From assembly GCF_011397635.1 (NCBI RefSeq), contig NC_064760.1:25059356-25123355 (forward strand): a stretch of 64,000 nt of DNA, written 5' to 3'. The notes under the pieces are model-generated. The model searched no databases. It was given only the letters and a program-made list of their open reading frames with translations, and was not told the DNA's origin. The stretch is from Epinephelus fuscoguttatus (Eukaryota > Chordata > Actinopteri > Perciformes > Serranidae). A program made the translations under genes and the position numbers. This document shows positions 34,931 to 47,600 of this stretch, in pieces (the first letter of the stretch is position 1; every line of letters starts with the position of its first letter).

Positions 34931-37643
34931 ACGCGCGCGCACGCATGGGGGTTGTCCCTGCAAAGTAAACATTGCAGTGATGAAGTCAATGTTTACTGAC
35001 AGTTACTTATATCCTGTCTTTTCACTTTATTAAGATCAGATTCTGCAGGTAAAATTACAATAATAAGGTGACTTGACTTGGACTTGACTTGACCTATTAC
35101 AGGACTTGACTTGACATAACCTGTGACTTGACTTGACTTGACTTGACTCGACTTGCCCAAGAAAAAAATGACTTGGGACTTACTTGAGACTTGAAGGTTA
35201 AGACTTGAGACTTACTTGAGACTTGCACATGTGTGACTTGGTCCCATCTCTGGTGTACACACAACAAAAACACCAAAAAATAAAACATGTTTAGTTACCA
35301 GTAGTTGAAGAATGACAAGCAGACTCCAAAAGTCATGTGAATGACACCGATGATGACTGACATCTTCATCTTGTAAGAGTTAAGGAAGGTGAGTTTGTTG
35401 TTGGCCAGCCCCCACACCTGACAACGACACAAAACATGAGAGAATGAGGACAGATGCACAACAAGACGACAGTATGAAAGGAAATGGAGTTGGGCTGATG
35501 AGTGTGACCGCCATACCGGGTCAATGCCAAATGGATAGGGGCTGGTGAAGACACCAGTCACACTAGGATTCATTGTCAAATACTGGTTCGTTGCCAGGAC
35601 TGATGAACTGAAAGAAATAAAATACAATAAGGTAAGATGGACGAGAAACCGTGTGAATAGAAGGTACAAAAAGGTACGAAATGTCCTCACTTCCAGTAGT
35701 TGTTTTCGAACATGGGGCCGACGTGCCATGCTGAGCTGAAGGGGCTGAGGCCTCTGCTGAAGCATTCGTTGTAAATGGCCCCCGTGTATACAGAGAACAG
35801 TCCCATCAGCAGAATCAGATACCTTCCTCCAAACATCATCCTCCAGATCTGAAACACACCAGAACAGGTGACAGTTTCATCTCAACATCTAATACCCAAG
35901 GTCAAAAACACTTTTCGGCTCTTTTGTTTTTCAGTTGTTTTACAGTTTTGTAGACATCTTACATATGTTTGGTTACCTGAAAAAATATTAAGACAAGGTA
36001 AAAACATTGGTAACCTTATTAGTATTACATATATACTGTGGTGGAATGTAACTAAGTACTGTACTTATGTGTATATTTGCATTTTAAGCTACTTCATATA
36101 CCGGATCACAGTGTTTGTTTGTTTACAATAGCTTCAAGGTAGGAAAACTCTACATCACATACATAAAATTAAACAGCACTGAGCAAATACTGCCTCAGTT
36201 GGTTGTTAGTTTGTAGCAACCTACAAAAAGGCCCACTTAAAATATCAATATCAGTTTAAGTGTAGACTATATCTAGAATACGGCCCATTCTGACAGGTAA
36301 CTGAAGCCGTTATCTCAAAGCCACCAGACTCAATTGACAAAACTGTCATTTTACTTTGCAAAACATGGAAGTTGCTGGTCTGCCGCTGCCTCAATCAGTT
36401 AGTGTGTAACGTAAAGCGGTATAATTATTCCAAATATAGCATACCCCGAAACAGATATTGATATTTTAGGTCAATCTTTTTAAGTTGTCACTTTTTGTCG
36501 CGGCCCCTGTAGATCTGGTTGATGAAAGACACTAGCAAAGCAGCACAGTAAATAAAATAAGCACAGCCGAAATGTCACATAGGTCGGACGGCCGTGTTTA
36601 ACCATATATCTTTGAGCGTTACTGTTATGGCTGAAAATGACAACAGAAATACACAAGTTTGCTGATTTCACATAGCCTCACAATTCAAATCAATTGCCAG
36701 CGATCCACCTGGAAGTGATTGTTGTTAGCGTGACATCACCATGATTCTGTCTATACTTCTACTGCACTACATTACAGGAGGAAATATTGTCGTTTTTACT
36801 CCGACACATTTATTTAACACTTCTGGTTACTTTTACAATAAAAAACCGAGGTGGTGATAAAAAAGAATAAAGTAATGTTCTGTGATAATACAGCACTGCG
36901 AAAGGAGCTGTCCTGCATTAGCACTTTTAATTTTGGTACGTCACATGCATTTTTGCTGATAATACTTCTGTACTGCCTCTCAAAGGACCAGTGTTTCATA
37001 TTTAGAGGGATCCACAGGCTGAAATGAAATATAACACAGTGCATAATCACCTGAAACTAAAAATCATTATGTTTTTGTTTGCTTAGAATGAGCCGTTTAT
37101 ATCTTAATAGGGAGCAGGTCCTCTTCCATGGAGCCTTACATGTTGCACCGCCATCTTTCTACAGTGGCCCAGAACAGACAAACCAAACACTGGGTCTAGA
37201 GAAGGCCTTTTGGGTTTTTAAGTTACCTACACACCACTGCAGGCAAATTTGCAAACCCTAGGATCACATAAGAATGGCCAACCCTACTTTCCTTTTGACT
37301 GGCTAGTATTCGTTGCTTGTTGGTTGGATTGGTTAGGTTTAGGCAAGAGGAGTGGGATTGGCTAGGGTCAGGGTAAGCCAATCAGAGGCAGAGTAAGGTG
37401 GGTTCCTTCGCTATCCTAGGATTTGCAAATTCGCTCACCATAGCGAGTGTGAGCCGGGGTATTCAGTTGGCTGCAATCTGCTGCCTCACCATTAGATGGC
37501 ACTACATCATACACACTGGTCCTTTAAGTAAGGTTTTGAATTCAGGACTTATATTCGTCTCTTGAAATTGTTGACTTTTAGAAACAAAGGGATATAGGAA
37601 TTAGCTATGGGATGAGTTATTCCTTGAGTCTTATGTTAAGCTT

Positions 37644-37681
<38 letters not shown>

Positions 37682-40600
37682 CCAGTGTGTATGGCACTAT
37701 GAGTGAATAACTTCAGAATTACCTCATTGTTGCTGTTCTTGAGTTTGGGGTCCTTCTCCTCAATGACCATCCAGAGGGCAGCCAGAGTCATCAGAAGACC
37801 ATGACCCACATCCCCAAACATCACAGCAAACAGGAAGGGGAATGTAATTATGGTGTACACCGCTGCAGAGACATTGAGAAGAAAGATTGGACCAAAAATA
37901 CACGTGAAGCTGGTCATTCTACTTTGAATATCTGACCTGTCCTTTGTCTTTCAAAGCACATCTTTAGTGGTATGCAAACGTACCTGGATTGACTTCACGG
38001 TAGCTTGCCACTCCATAGGCATCAACGATGTTCTGGAAACCAGCCGTGAAAGAGTTGAGGGGAAACAGGGTGGGTGGAGAGGTGGTGGAGGGCAGGCGGT
38101 TGTAGAAGGAGTCAACTGTACTGCCACTCTTCCTCTGAGGACAGAGAAAGGTGAAGGTGAAGAGTGATAAGACAGTTTACTTATTCATGTCAAGTCTCCT
38201 CATCTACAGCCCTGTCTTTGTCTTACCCCTCCCTCTCTCAGAGCGCTCTGCAGCTCAGGCAGCTTGGCAGTGGGACACCAGGCCTCAGCGATCAGGCATT
38301 TGTCTGTGACAGAGGGGCTGCAGAGATTCAGCACCAACTGGACCGCCTTACACTTCTGCACGCGCACCTTCCACTGGGGCAACACAGCCACCGCCCGCAT
38401 CAGCAGCTGCTGCAGGAAGGCCTCGGTCTGTGACAACACCTGAAGCAAAGGGAAGTGAAAGGCTTTTAGAACCACTGAGCTGAGAAAATACTTCTACAAA
38501 AAAAAAACCCACATTGCTTCCTGAAAGTTTCTGTTTTGATTTTAAATTACTCTACTTGCTTTTAAAGCACTTAATGGTCTCGAACAGACATATGTGTCTT
38601 AAATGTTTACAGTGTATGAACCAGTAGGGCCCCTCAGGTCCCGTGGCACAAGTCTGTTAGTTGTTCCAAAGTACAGGACTAAAACCTTTGGTGAGGCAGC
38701 TTTTTGTTGTGGGAACAGACTGCCTGAGGATCTGAGAGCAGCTGCAGGTGTTCAAATCTTTAAATGTAAATTATTTAGCCAAGGTTAGATTCAGAATGGT
38801 ATATAGATATTATCTATATTATATTATTCACTTACTCTACTGTATTTGTTGTGACGTTTTATTATATTTTAGTTGATCTGATATCGTATTTTTAGAGTAT
38901 CATTTTATTGGTCTGTTTTGGTCAAATAGTGCTCCACATACTGATTTGATGTCTTCGATCCTGCCTTGAAGTCCCTGGAGAATCTCCTCTCTCTCAGTGG
39001 TACTCTCAGGGTATGCAAACGTCTGTGTGTGGAAACTGTGAGAAGAGGAAATCAAAACATATCCAACAGGTTCAACAGATACTGTCGAGTGGAGATCTAC
39101 AATGAAAAGCGATGTGAGTGATGCACAGGTTTACCCACCAGTCACATATCTTCTTCACTTTCTGTCCGATCTGATCTCCCCAATAGGAGATGAGGAACAC
39201 CGTCCACTGCACCATTTCCCCCTGCAAAACAAAGAAGCAGAAAACAGCTGTGATAAAAAAAAAGAAACATAAAAAAATGACTGCAGAAATAACTCCCATA
39301 TCTGTCTCTCAACCATGACCCCCTATCTCTGTCTCCCAGTTCCCACCGTCTCCGGGTGCTCCAGACGATCCTCCATTTCTCTGAAATCCACGATGATATA
39401 ACCGCGACATGCTCGCCATAACAACCGCTCAAATGAGGGGACCTTCCAAGGATGGACCACTCCTGCCACAAAACTAAGACAGAGGAGACGCAGAGATACA
39501 CGTGTTATATGTAGATAAAAACACATGATGGGTATTTTAGGAAAGGAGATTTACCTGAGGCGGACATCTTGGCGGTGATCGAACAAGCCTTGACTTTCCA
39601 GCATAGGTGGAGGTGCCTGCGAGAAGAAGCCAAAAGGGAAAAGAATTTTCTTTTTGTAGCTTATGTTTGCTCATTACAGCACAATACTTAAAGAAAAGAT
39701 AATGATGATGATGCAGGACTAGTTGAAGACGTAGCATTCCCACCTGTGATGCTGTGAGAGAGTGCGTCCTGGTCAGGACTCCTCTGTACTGACAGAGCTG
39801 GGTCATCTGAGCCCGGAGACTGTCTCTGTTCCTGGAAACCTAGTGAGACGAACAGTGCAAATAAATGAAAAGAAAAAACTACCTCAGCCTCTTTTGTCAG
39901 TGTACTAATAAGACTTTGATTTATCATCTCAGCCTTGTCTTAAGCACTCACCTCTTTGAGCTCTCTGGCCAGCCTCTCACATTCCTCCTCTATGGTGATG
40001 AGCTCTCGGGGCTGAGGGGCCAAAGGTATTGGGCATGGAGGAGGGAGGGGACACTGCAAGGGTGGAGACAGGGAGCGATTGATCTCCTGCTCCAGGAGGG
40101 CTAAAGGGCACATAGAGAAGGTCAGAAAGGAGGATATAGACAGGACTAATAAATAAAGAGGACGGATAAAAACATAGGTGGGGAACAATGAGTCAGTACT
40201 TACTAAAAGTCTTCTCAAGTTCCTCACATCGTCTAACCTCGCCGACAAACTTCCTCTGAAAGGCGTTCACATTGGGGTTTAACTAAAGCATCAGAGCAGA
40301 GGGGAGAGGAAGAGGGTTAATCATGTTCATCTGATGACAATAATTTGCTGTGTGTGACAGTGACTCAAAGCAACCATCAGTTTGCCATCTCCTCTAAACT
40401 CAGATGCTGCAGATTCCAAAGTGACTTCACAAGATAATCACATTCAGTTATAAATAGATCGTTTACTGTGCTCTGGATTGTTGTGAGAATGAGAGTGATG
40501 AATGAGCTTTCGCTTGTACTCGACTCTGAACTGTTCACCACAAAATCATGAAGCTTAAACCGAGATAGTAGGTTACTCACGTCCCTGAATTCCACCAGGC

Positions 40601-40697
40601 CCAGTTCTCCCAGCTCGCTGACACAATTGTAGGCCGAGCCGGACTGAAGGAAGAGCTGCACGAGGCACACCTCCTCGCTGCGAAACAAGGAGCCCAT
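30236..40697 (-). CDS. tcirg1: V-ATPase V0 subunit a3 (T-cell immune regulator 1)
   Basis: Membrane subunit a of the vacuolar proton pump; the a3 form acidifies lysosomes and, at the osteoclast ruffled border, the resorption pit. Exons (minus): 40697-40581, 40282-40204, 40100-39952, 39839-39744, 39616-39555, 39473-39347, 39221-39139, 39035-38942, 38439-38227, 38134-37984, 37862-37723, 35848-35691, 35607-35517, 35417-35299, 34534-34321, 33119-33009, 31831-31745, 31649-31529, 31344-31173, 30329-30236. All phases join: 825 aa (human TCIRG1 830). The N-terminus [17 protein letters not shown] is typical; the soluble arm covers about 1-395. Membrane helices start near [19 protein letters not shown]. 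The essential proton-path Arg is in [15 protein letters not shown] (residue 728). a3 fits better than a1/a2 ([27 protein letters not shown], ending), and the human linkage agrees. A 5' UTR exon lies near 42.5 kb. Confidence 0.95.
30655..30850 (+). mobile_element. L1-type LINE fragment, last tcirg1 intron
   Basis: The plus strand reads a piece like [19 protein letters not shown], which matches the Cys-rich C-terminal part of L1/Tx1-type ORF2 (C-x2-C then H-x3-W-x-C). The rest of the element is not recognisable here. Confidence 0.55.
32080..32945 (+). mobile_element. Penelope-like (Neptune-type) remnant, tcirg1 intron 16
   Basis: 32090-32300 reads pieces like [18 protein letters not shown] and [11 protein letters not shown], matching the linker just before the GIY-YIG domain in Neptune-type Penelope-like elements. 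The end (about 32870-32945, gtggtgaaacgtctgtttgc) is like the terminal part of such elements. It is broken, with unrelated sequence between the two parts. Confidence 0.5.
33770..34245 (-). repeat. MITE with ttaaagggacagttcacc end, tcirg1 intron 15
   Basis: On the minus strand it starts ttaaagggacagttcacccc and runs through blocks for tctagattgt, catctctcaaatataatgga and ctcaacagcaatgtctctcc to a run about the ctagcaccactgagcgagct motif. This is a very common teleost non-autonomous element. Confidence 0.6.
34628..35252. mobile_element. hAT-type MITE, tcirg1 intron 14
   Basis: The ends cagagatggggac and gtcccatctctg are inverted. They are flanked by a perfect 8-bp target duplication gtgtacac (34620-34627 and 35253-35260), the hAT signature. 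The interior has many gactt repeats and, at 34883-34944, a (GT)n/(GC)n microsatellite. Same family as 24412-25801. No transposase. Confidence 0.9.
36225..36420. repeat. Single arm of the foldback family, tcirg1 intron 11
   Basis: caaagccaccagactcaatt, tgctggtctgccgctgcctc and aggcccacttaaaatatc match one arm of the inverted repeat at 20530-21012. Confidence 0.6.
36985..37522. repeat. MITE (ggaccagtgt type), tcirg1 intron 11
   Basis: It starts ggaccagtgtttcatattta and ends atcatacacactggtcc, an inverted pair. The interior contains caccgccatctttctacag and caatctgctgcctcacc, blocks also found in the copy at 53405-54156. Confidence 0.65.
37645..37679. repeat. (GT)n microsatellite
   Basis: About 17 GT units in tcirg1 intron 11, 44 bases downstream (in gene direction) of the splice donor of exon 11. 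Confidence 0.9.
38545..38880 (+). mobile_element. LINE 3' fragment, tcirg1 intron 8
   Basis: The plus strand encodes pieces like [20 protein letters not shown] and [19 protein letters not shown], the C-terminal tail of an L2-like reverse transcriptase of another subfamily than the one at 5160. 5'-truncated. Confidence 0.7.
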
Positions 40698-41090
40698 AAC
40701 TGTCTGCAAGGAAACAAGTCCAAATTAATATTTCACCCCAAATATTTACCAAAGTGCTGTAGTTGATAGTGGAATGAGGGATGTTTTTGAGAACGTGAAG
40801 AGACGAGAGGCAATAAACTGTTAGACAAAACACACACAGAGGGCATTTACTTTCAGTTAGGACAATAAAACCCCATCTGTGACAATGCATCGGCGTATAA
40901 GTGGAAACTGAAGAAAGAGGAAGCATCAAGTCCTCCTGACTGTGACTGTCAGGTGGGTTTTCCAATCTTGCACAGACACGTTGCTACCACTATTACTGTA
41001 CAAGCTCTCAGTTTTTTCAATTGTCAGTTAAATCCCTCTTCAATACACTAAAACACTGCTACATATAGAAATATACAATCAGTTGCCAGT

Positions 41091-42070
41091 TTATTACGTC
41101 CACCTAGCTAAAACTGATGCACTCTGATACAAATGCTCTGCATAAAATCCTACCACAGGGTGTCTACAGTTATAACCAAAAAATTAAAAAATAAATTCAA
41201 GACTTTTCAAGACCTTTTTAATACCACCTTATATGAAATTTAAGACCAAACATGCAATGGAAAAAACACATTATATGTCAAAGTACTCTTTCCAAGTAAA
41301 CACACTGATGAGCAGTTAGGAAAAATGACAACTATTGGGTGAGTTTAACTTTAATGTGTTTAATGTAAGAAGAAAACAAAACCTCATTGCTGACATAAAT
41401 GCTATTTATTATTGCAGTTCTTCGGTCTGTCCAATGACTGTTTATAGTCATGGTCTCTCAGGCTGGAGACATGTTCACGGTAATGTGACTGTAAATATGT
41501 TAGACCCATCGAATCTGCATTTAAGACAATGTAAGAATTTTTAAGGCATTACATTTAGAGAACTTAATTTAAGACATGTAAGACTTTTTAAGGCCTTATG
41601 TAAGGAAAGCTCAATTTAAGACATTTTAATACTTTTTAAGGCCTTATACTAAAAAAAACTTTATTTAAGACTTGTAAGGCCTTATATTAAGACAACTTAA
41701 GACTTTTTAAAGTTTTTAAGACCTTATATCAAGAAAGTTTAATGTAAGCCATGTTAAGACTTTTTAAGGACCTGTAAACACCCTGTAAAGGAGGATACAA
41801 TGTGCAGATTTTGTTAAACCAGGTATTGATTTAACTTTGTGGTCATTTTGGAGGCTGCAGGTTGTGGTGCTGTTAAGCTGTATTGTGTTATATTTAGTCT
41901 GACTTCATTGATATAAATAGGGTGGAGGAAATACCACAGCAGCACCAAAAACTACAGCCTCTAACATGACCATGAAGTCAAATAAACACTTCAATGAAAC
42001 TTAAACATTATAACCTTCATGTATTTGCAGGGCAGCTGCTTTAGTTTTAACTAGGTGCACCTATAAACTG
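41091..42070. repeat. MITE interrupted by a second MITE, tcirg1 5' intron
   Basis: The left end cagtttattacgtccacctagc and the right end ggtgcacctataaactg are inverted relatives. The element is split at 41155/41786 by the insertion listed next. It lies in the long intron between the 5' UTR exon and the first coding exon. Confidence 0.65.
41156..41785. repeat. hAT-like MITE (cagggtgtctac type), nested
   Basis: It starts cagggtgtctacag and ends ctgtaaacaccctg, a clear inverted terminal pair. The interior is made of many copies of taagac/ttaaggcctta motifs. It is inserted into the older element at 41091-42070. Flanking 8-mers do not match clearly. Confidence 0.7.
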
Positions 42071-42484
42071 TAGACATTTAAATGGAACATGACTTTTACA
42101 TAAGATACAAACACATAAGTGCAAGTATACAAACATATTTCTGTGGGGAACTCTTTAAATGAATAACCTCAGCTGTTCCACCTTTATAATGTCTGGCTCT
42201 GTCTTTTGCTTCAATCATCAGAAATAAGGCAGTAACCTAAATTTCGTTATGAGTGGCACGTCATGCCAGTGACATGAAGCTGAAATAATGGCAAACAAAA
42301 GATATAATGCTAACGTTAAAGACAGGATAGTCTTGATAGATTAGGGAAATTCCGTGACACAAAAACAAAAGTAGCACAAGGCTCTGATTCATGTCACAAT
42401 CTCAGCGGTTCTCACACGATGGGCAGAGGCACAAAACAGCCTCATGTGGGCACAAAATGTCGCTAAATATTAAATACCTCACCT

Positions 42485-42600
42485 GTCTGCCTCTTAAATC
42501 CCGCCGGACTCCAACCCGCTGGTTTCAGCCTGTCCAGCTCCGTACCGCCTGAAACACCGGTGCCTGCTGACCGGGAGAAAAGCAGACGTGTTTATGAGAA
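42485..42600 (-). other. tcirg1 5' UTR exon (end only)
   Basis: On the minus strand GGCAGACAG at 42485 is followed by GTGAGG, a strong donor. The partner acceptor TTGCAG is at 40709-40704, six bases before the ATG. The start of this exon is not visible; the GC-rich flank puts it near 42600. Confidence 0.5.
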
Positions 42601-42652
42601 GTTCTCGGTCCAGACTCCCACTTCCCGTTTGTGAGAGTCACGTTACTGCAGC

Positions 42653-42662
42653 CTCACGTGAC
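42653..42662. promoter_or_regulatory. CLEAR-type E-box upstream of tcirg1
   Basis: CTCACGTGAC differs by one base from the CLEAR consensus GTCACGTGAC, bound by TFEB/TFE3/MITF in promoters of lysosomal and V-ATPase genes. It lies just upstream of the likely transcription start. MITF and TFE3 are known regulators of TCIRG1 in osteoclasts, so the site fits; binding here is inference. Confidence 0.5.
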
Positions 42663-42699
42663 GGTTGACGCGCGTCTCTCAATTGGATTTTCGGTTATT

Positions 42700-44238
42700 T
42701 AAATGGCGGTAAACAAAGTGAACGACGGAGTTCAACGTCCAACGTTAGCTAAATATTAAACTATATAATTATTTCATGCTTAGTTAAATGTGTAGTAGCT
42801 GGTTCGCTAAACAGCAGTTGCCTAGCAATGCCTTAATGACATTAAGGTGCCTGACTCTCATTAACCCGTGGCTGTGACCAAAACAAGTCTCCTGCTCATT
42901 CACTGCTCAACAGTATGCAAGGTAATTAAGAAACCGGAAGTTAAATATTTGCTAAATTTTAAAACTACAACAATAAACACATTATGAGCCAGATTACACT
43001 GAACAATATGTCCTGGGTAACATAAAATGATATAAAAATCTTTTGGTTTGAGATAATGGTCCCCACCAGATATATTTAAGGACATAAAATAATCCACTTG
43101 GAATAATTTGTCTGACATAGTTTTTACTTTTTTTTCCCAAGTTTTATTACCTTGTGATTAATTCATAAAATTCCATGCACTCTTTCTCCCTCACTGAGAA
43201 ATATATGAATATGCATTTTTTAATTGAATAAAATTGAACTGCTGGAAACAATTTATTAGGGAACATTTTTAAATAATTGCTGAAACCCTACTTATTAAAT
43301 TTGACTTTTAATTTAGTTGTCATTATATTTTTCTTCTATTGTTCTTGAACCTTTACTTATGTTCTTATCTACTGTCTTTTTATTGTCAAATTTTGTCCTT
43401 CTGTGTTTTGCGTTTCATCTGTATTGTGAAGCACTTTGAGCTATATCTCTTGTATTACTATTATCATTATTATTATTATACACTAAAAAGTCAATTCTTA
43501 GTGGACATACAGTGCTGGTGTTAAATTTCCACATCACACTTTTGCTTCTTAACTAGTAGTGATGTCACAAAATCATGCTCTAAGACTTAAAACAACGCAA
43601 GGTCAGCACAGTAACTTTCCATCTTCAGCAAATTAATGTAAAACAGCTTCCTGGTGTCAAACTGCACATAGATCATTTTGCATAGTGAAGCTCAAACATC
43701 CGAGTGACATAACAATAAGCAAAATGTGCCCTGGTGTGTATTGGGGGAACAAATTTGTATCACAAGACAGCTATGGACTTAAATGCACATACTGAACACC
43801 TTCACTTTGGTGAAATGTCTGCAACTGACAAAAAAGTGAGGATCCCTTAGGGTAGACAAACAAAAGAATGGCAATACAAAAGATATTTTATTTTATTGTA
43901 AAAGGGCAGAGTTGCAACAGGTAAAAGCAATAATGAGAAATGTACAATTGGAAAAAGACAAAAGGTTTAAATGGAAAGAATGAAATAGGAAATGAAACTG
44001 AAGGGAGGTTAAACATGACTAAATTTTTCACAGAGGAACATGAATCTCATACACCTGTTCATTTTCTGCTTGGCTGTACTGTACATCACTACAGATGTAT
44101 TCTCATCTTAGCCTAAAGATACTGTGATGAAGGAGCGCTACACGAAGAAGCAAAGCAGATTGCTGTCACACCAATTATAGCCCCCAACAGTGTACTATGA
44201 CACTTTGGGAGTTGTATTACAAGAAACTTTAGACCCCT

Positions 44239-44282
<44 letters not shown>

Positions 44283-44618
44283 AAAGAAAATACTACAATA
44301 AAATCATAATTGCTGGCAAATCAGACGGGAGCATTTCACTGGCTTCTGTATCTCATTCCACATCATTTACATTTCTGACAATGCCGACAAACACGTTATC
44401 CTAACCGTGCTGCTGTGGTTTCCTGTAGCAGACAATTTCATGGGGTCTTATTACCCGGACACGAGGACTAACACACTAATGAAACAAAGTTAGCAGTGAT
44501 TATTTTTTCTTTTTTTCTAGAAATTACAGGTCTGTGTCCAGGATATTGACGGCTCAGACACAGAGACTTGTCGGTCCTCCTCTAAGTTGTCCTCCCTTCA
44601 TCCTAAATGTTTCCTTTT
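42700..44618. other. Region between tcirg1 promoter and prpf19 stop
   Basis: 42700-43860 is AT-rich and has no gene; 43400-43480 resembles a LINE tail (agcactttgagctatatctc then att repeats). 43870-44618 is the probable prpf19 3' UTR: minus-strand AATAAA at 43887-43897, and a (CA)n microsatellite at 44239-44277. Confidence 0.5.
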
Positions 44619-47600
44619 CTACAAACTGTAAAATTTGAGACTTCTGTCCATTCCTGCCGAGGTCAGGAACTGAGCGTTCTCTCCAAAGGCCACTCCAGTC
44701 ACCAATCCTGAATGGTCTAAAAATAGAAAGACAAAAGCAAGGTCATAAATCTGCTACTTCCTCAGAGCACGCACCATATGACATGTCTACTGGTTTAACA
44801 TTTAAAAAAAGCATTTTCCCCCCTTCTCACCTGTGAAGTTGAGGACCTCAGACCACTGTTTACAGATGTAGACACGGATGTCAGACCCTCCAACAGCCAG
44901 GTAGGTACCACTCTGGTCAAACACAAGGGACTTCACCTAAAACAGAAAAAAACACAGAGGAATGAGAATCAGAAGCACATACGGGTCAGAGTCTTGAGAA
45001 CTGAGAAATGGCAGCCAAGATAAAAGATCAAACTCAGTGTAAAAAGAATGCATGATTATTCTTTACATGCTCAGTGTTGCAGGGAAATCCACAGACAGGA
45101 TGTGTGGGAATCAACTTCATATGCTCGCTAAGCTCATACTTCCAATTAACATTCTGTTAGTATCACTTATCAGACTCCTACTTTGACTCATCTTTTTAAA
45201 GAGATTGCATGAAATGCATTTATATGCACAGAGTTAGATGTGAATCAATACAACTTTGATGTGTGTACAGTGAATACGAAACTAGAGTCAGAAGGTGCTA
45301 AACTTAGCATACAGACTGGAAGCATGAGGAAACAGCCAGCCGGTTTCTCTCCTAAGTGGGAAGCCCCAAAAGGCTTTTTCCCATAGACTTGCAATGTGAA
45401 AGAGACGTCTGTAAATCAGTGGATACATTTTTTGAGCATCACAAGCCCTATGAAATGACTCACTTCACTATCAAGATTTGATCCATTCAGTCCAATAACA
45501 TTTGGAAAGTCTTGAAGAGCTGCAAGATCAAATCATATTATTCCCATTCAAGCAAACTGAGGGCTAGACCGAAAGCAGCCAGCTCGACAGGCAGGGATCT
45601 TTAGTGCCCTTGCTCTGTAGGTGCAGAAGCAGGGCCAATCAACCAGGTAATTGTATTGTATTGCCACTGAGCAACTGTCAAAGGAATAAACGAGGGCCCG
45701 CCTCCAACACTGTATCCGGTTCCCTTTATACATCCATGTTATAACTATTAGGGATGAACATGAGTGCTTGAATGCAGCACAGAAAGGTAGGCCAAGTCGA
45801 ACCCCTACCCACATTTTCACTTAGGTGTGCATATTCTTATGTTAATTTTTTTGTTGCAAGTACTTAATAATTTAATTAATCAATTAATTTGTACTCGAAT
45901 CTAGAAATTAAGATGCCCATCCTGAATAACAATTTCTCTCAAGACTTCTTGACGTCACTGCGAAATAGCTTTCACTCTCTATGCTAAGCTAAGCTAAGCT
46001 AATTGTCTTCTTGCCAAATCTTTATTCAACTCTAGGCAACAAAAAGATTTCCCAACCTCGTAGTTGTTGTCCAGGGTGATGGTCTTGAAGTTCTTCAGTT
46101 TCCTCAGATCCCACAGTTTCAGAGAGCTATCCTGGGCACCTGAAGAGCAGCACCCAACAATGATGTTAGGTAGTTTAACACTAACAATTAAATGTACGGT
46201 CCCAGATCTCTTTAGTGCAAAAACAAAGATGATGCATGTGGGACACAAAGATACTGTAGGTTAATGTGAAGTGCTTCCAACTTTTTGATATTCCTACAAG
46301 TTCCTGCGACTTTGCAACCCAATGTAGAACATGTGCACTTCAAAGATTAGCATCAACACTGTATGAAAGGCGGTTAGTACTTCTAACCTGTGGCCAGATA
46401 GTATCCGTTCTCAGAGAAAGCAATGGAGGTGACAGGGCCAGAGTGGCCGGGGAAGTTGGCCACATTGGTGCGCTCCTTCAGATCCCAGATCTTGATTTGG
46501 GAATCAGCCGTCCCAGTGCCAAAAATGAGACCATCAGGATGGAACTGAGCACAGGTGAGAGCTGTAGAGGGCAGACAGAAACATTAGCACCTGGAACAAA
46601 AGGACTCTTACTCAGACTGCTGCACACAGATGTTAACATAGAGGCACTTACCACAGCCAGCACTTTCATCAGTAACTTTGGTGAGGACCCGACCGGTCTG
46701 GATATCAGAAAAGGCCCAGTACTGCAGAACAGGGAGGAAAAAGTTAGCGTGCTTGACCAGCAAAGAGATCACTTGTACTTCAGTGTTAAATATAGCTTGA
46801 GATCTGTCAGTACACACACCTGATCCTCAGAGGAACTGAGCAGGTAGTCCCCTGTAGCGTGCAGGGAGAGTCCAGTGACACCTGCCTCGTGGGCACGCAC
46901 CACCTGGACACAGTTGCCTCCGGTGACAGACCACACACGGATGGTGTTGTCTGGAGATGCAGAGAAGACCACGGACTAAAAGAAAACAGACAGCAAAGGT
47001 GTTGGGGTGGGAAAAAAAAGGGCAACCGGTGAGTAAAAATAACGGCTCAAACGCAGTATGTGTCTGAATAATTCATTTTCTAAAGAGTGCAGCCACAGGA
47101 TGGTCTCACTGGAGAAAAATCTGATTATGGTTAATGTGTGAAACAAAGAAAACGTTACCTGGGATGGATGGTAAATGACAGAGGTGACCTTCTTGGTGTG
47201 ACCCTTAAGTGTTGCCACAATCTGTTCCTCATTCTTGTCAAACACAACCACATTTTTATCAGCTCCACCTGAAACACAAAAGAGGGTCAATATCAAACAA
47301 AAGTCTTCAAATGATTTGAAGTGTGCTTAAAAAAAACTTTTAAGAATTGGAACACGCAGCAGAGCATTGGGTGAAATCAGTGTACCGGTGAGAACTTTGT
47401 TGGTGTCTGAGGGACACAGATCCAGAGCCAGAATACCAGGGACACTGGCACTATGAAGACCCTGAGGGTATCAAAGAGAGAGCACGTTAACACTCTGCAC
47501 ATCAAGTCAATTTAAACACTGCTTCAGCTGTCTGGTTAAAAAGGAAAATCTGACCGAAATCTATACTTACAGCATGTGAGGCCACTTGGCGGTATTTGCT

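Noticed and set aside
35063-35165. Regular short repeats (gactt units) as a CRISPR-like array
   Set aside because: Units of five bases without spacers, inside a hAT MITE of a vertebrate genome; simple tandem repeat.
46266-46823. 185-codon open frame on the plus strand
   Set aside because: Lies antisense to prpf19 exons 12 and 13, whose protein match on the other strand is unambiguous.
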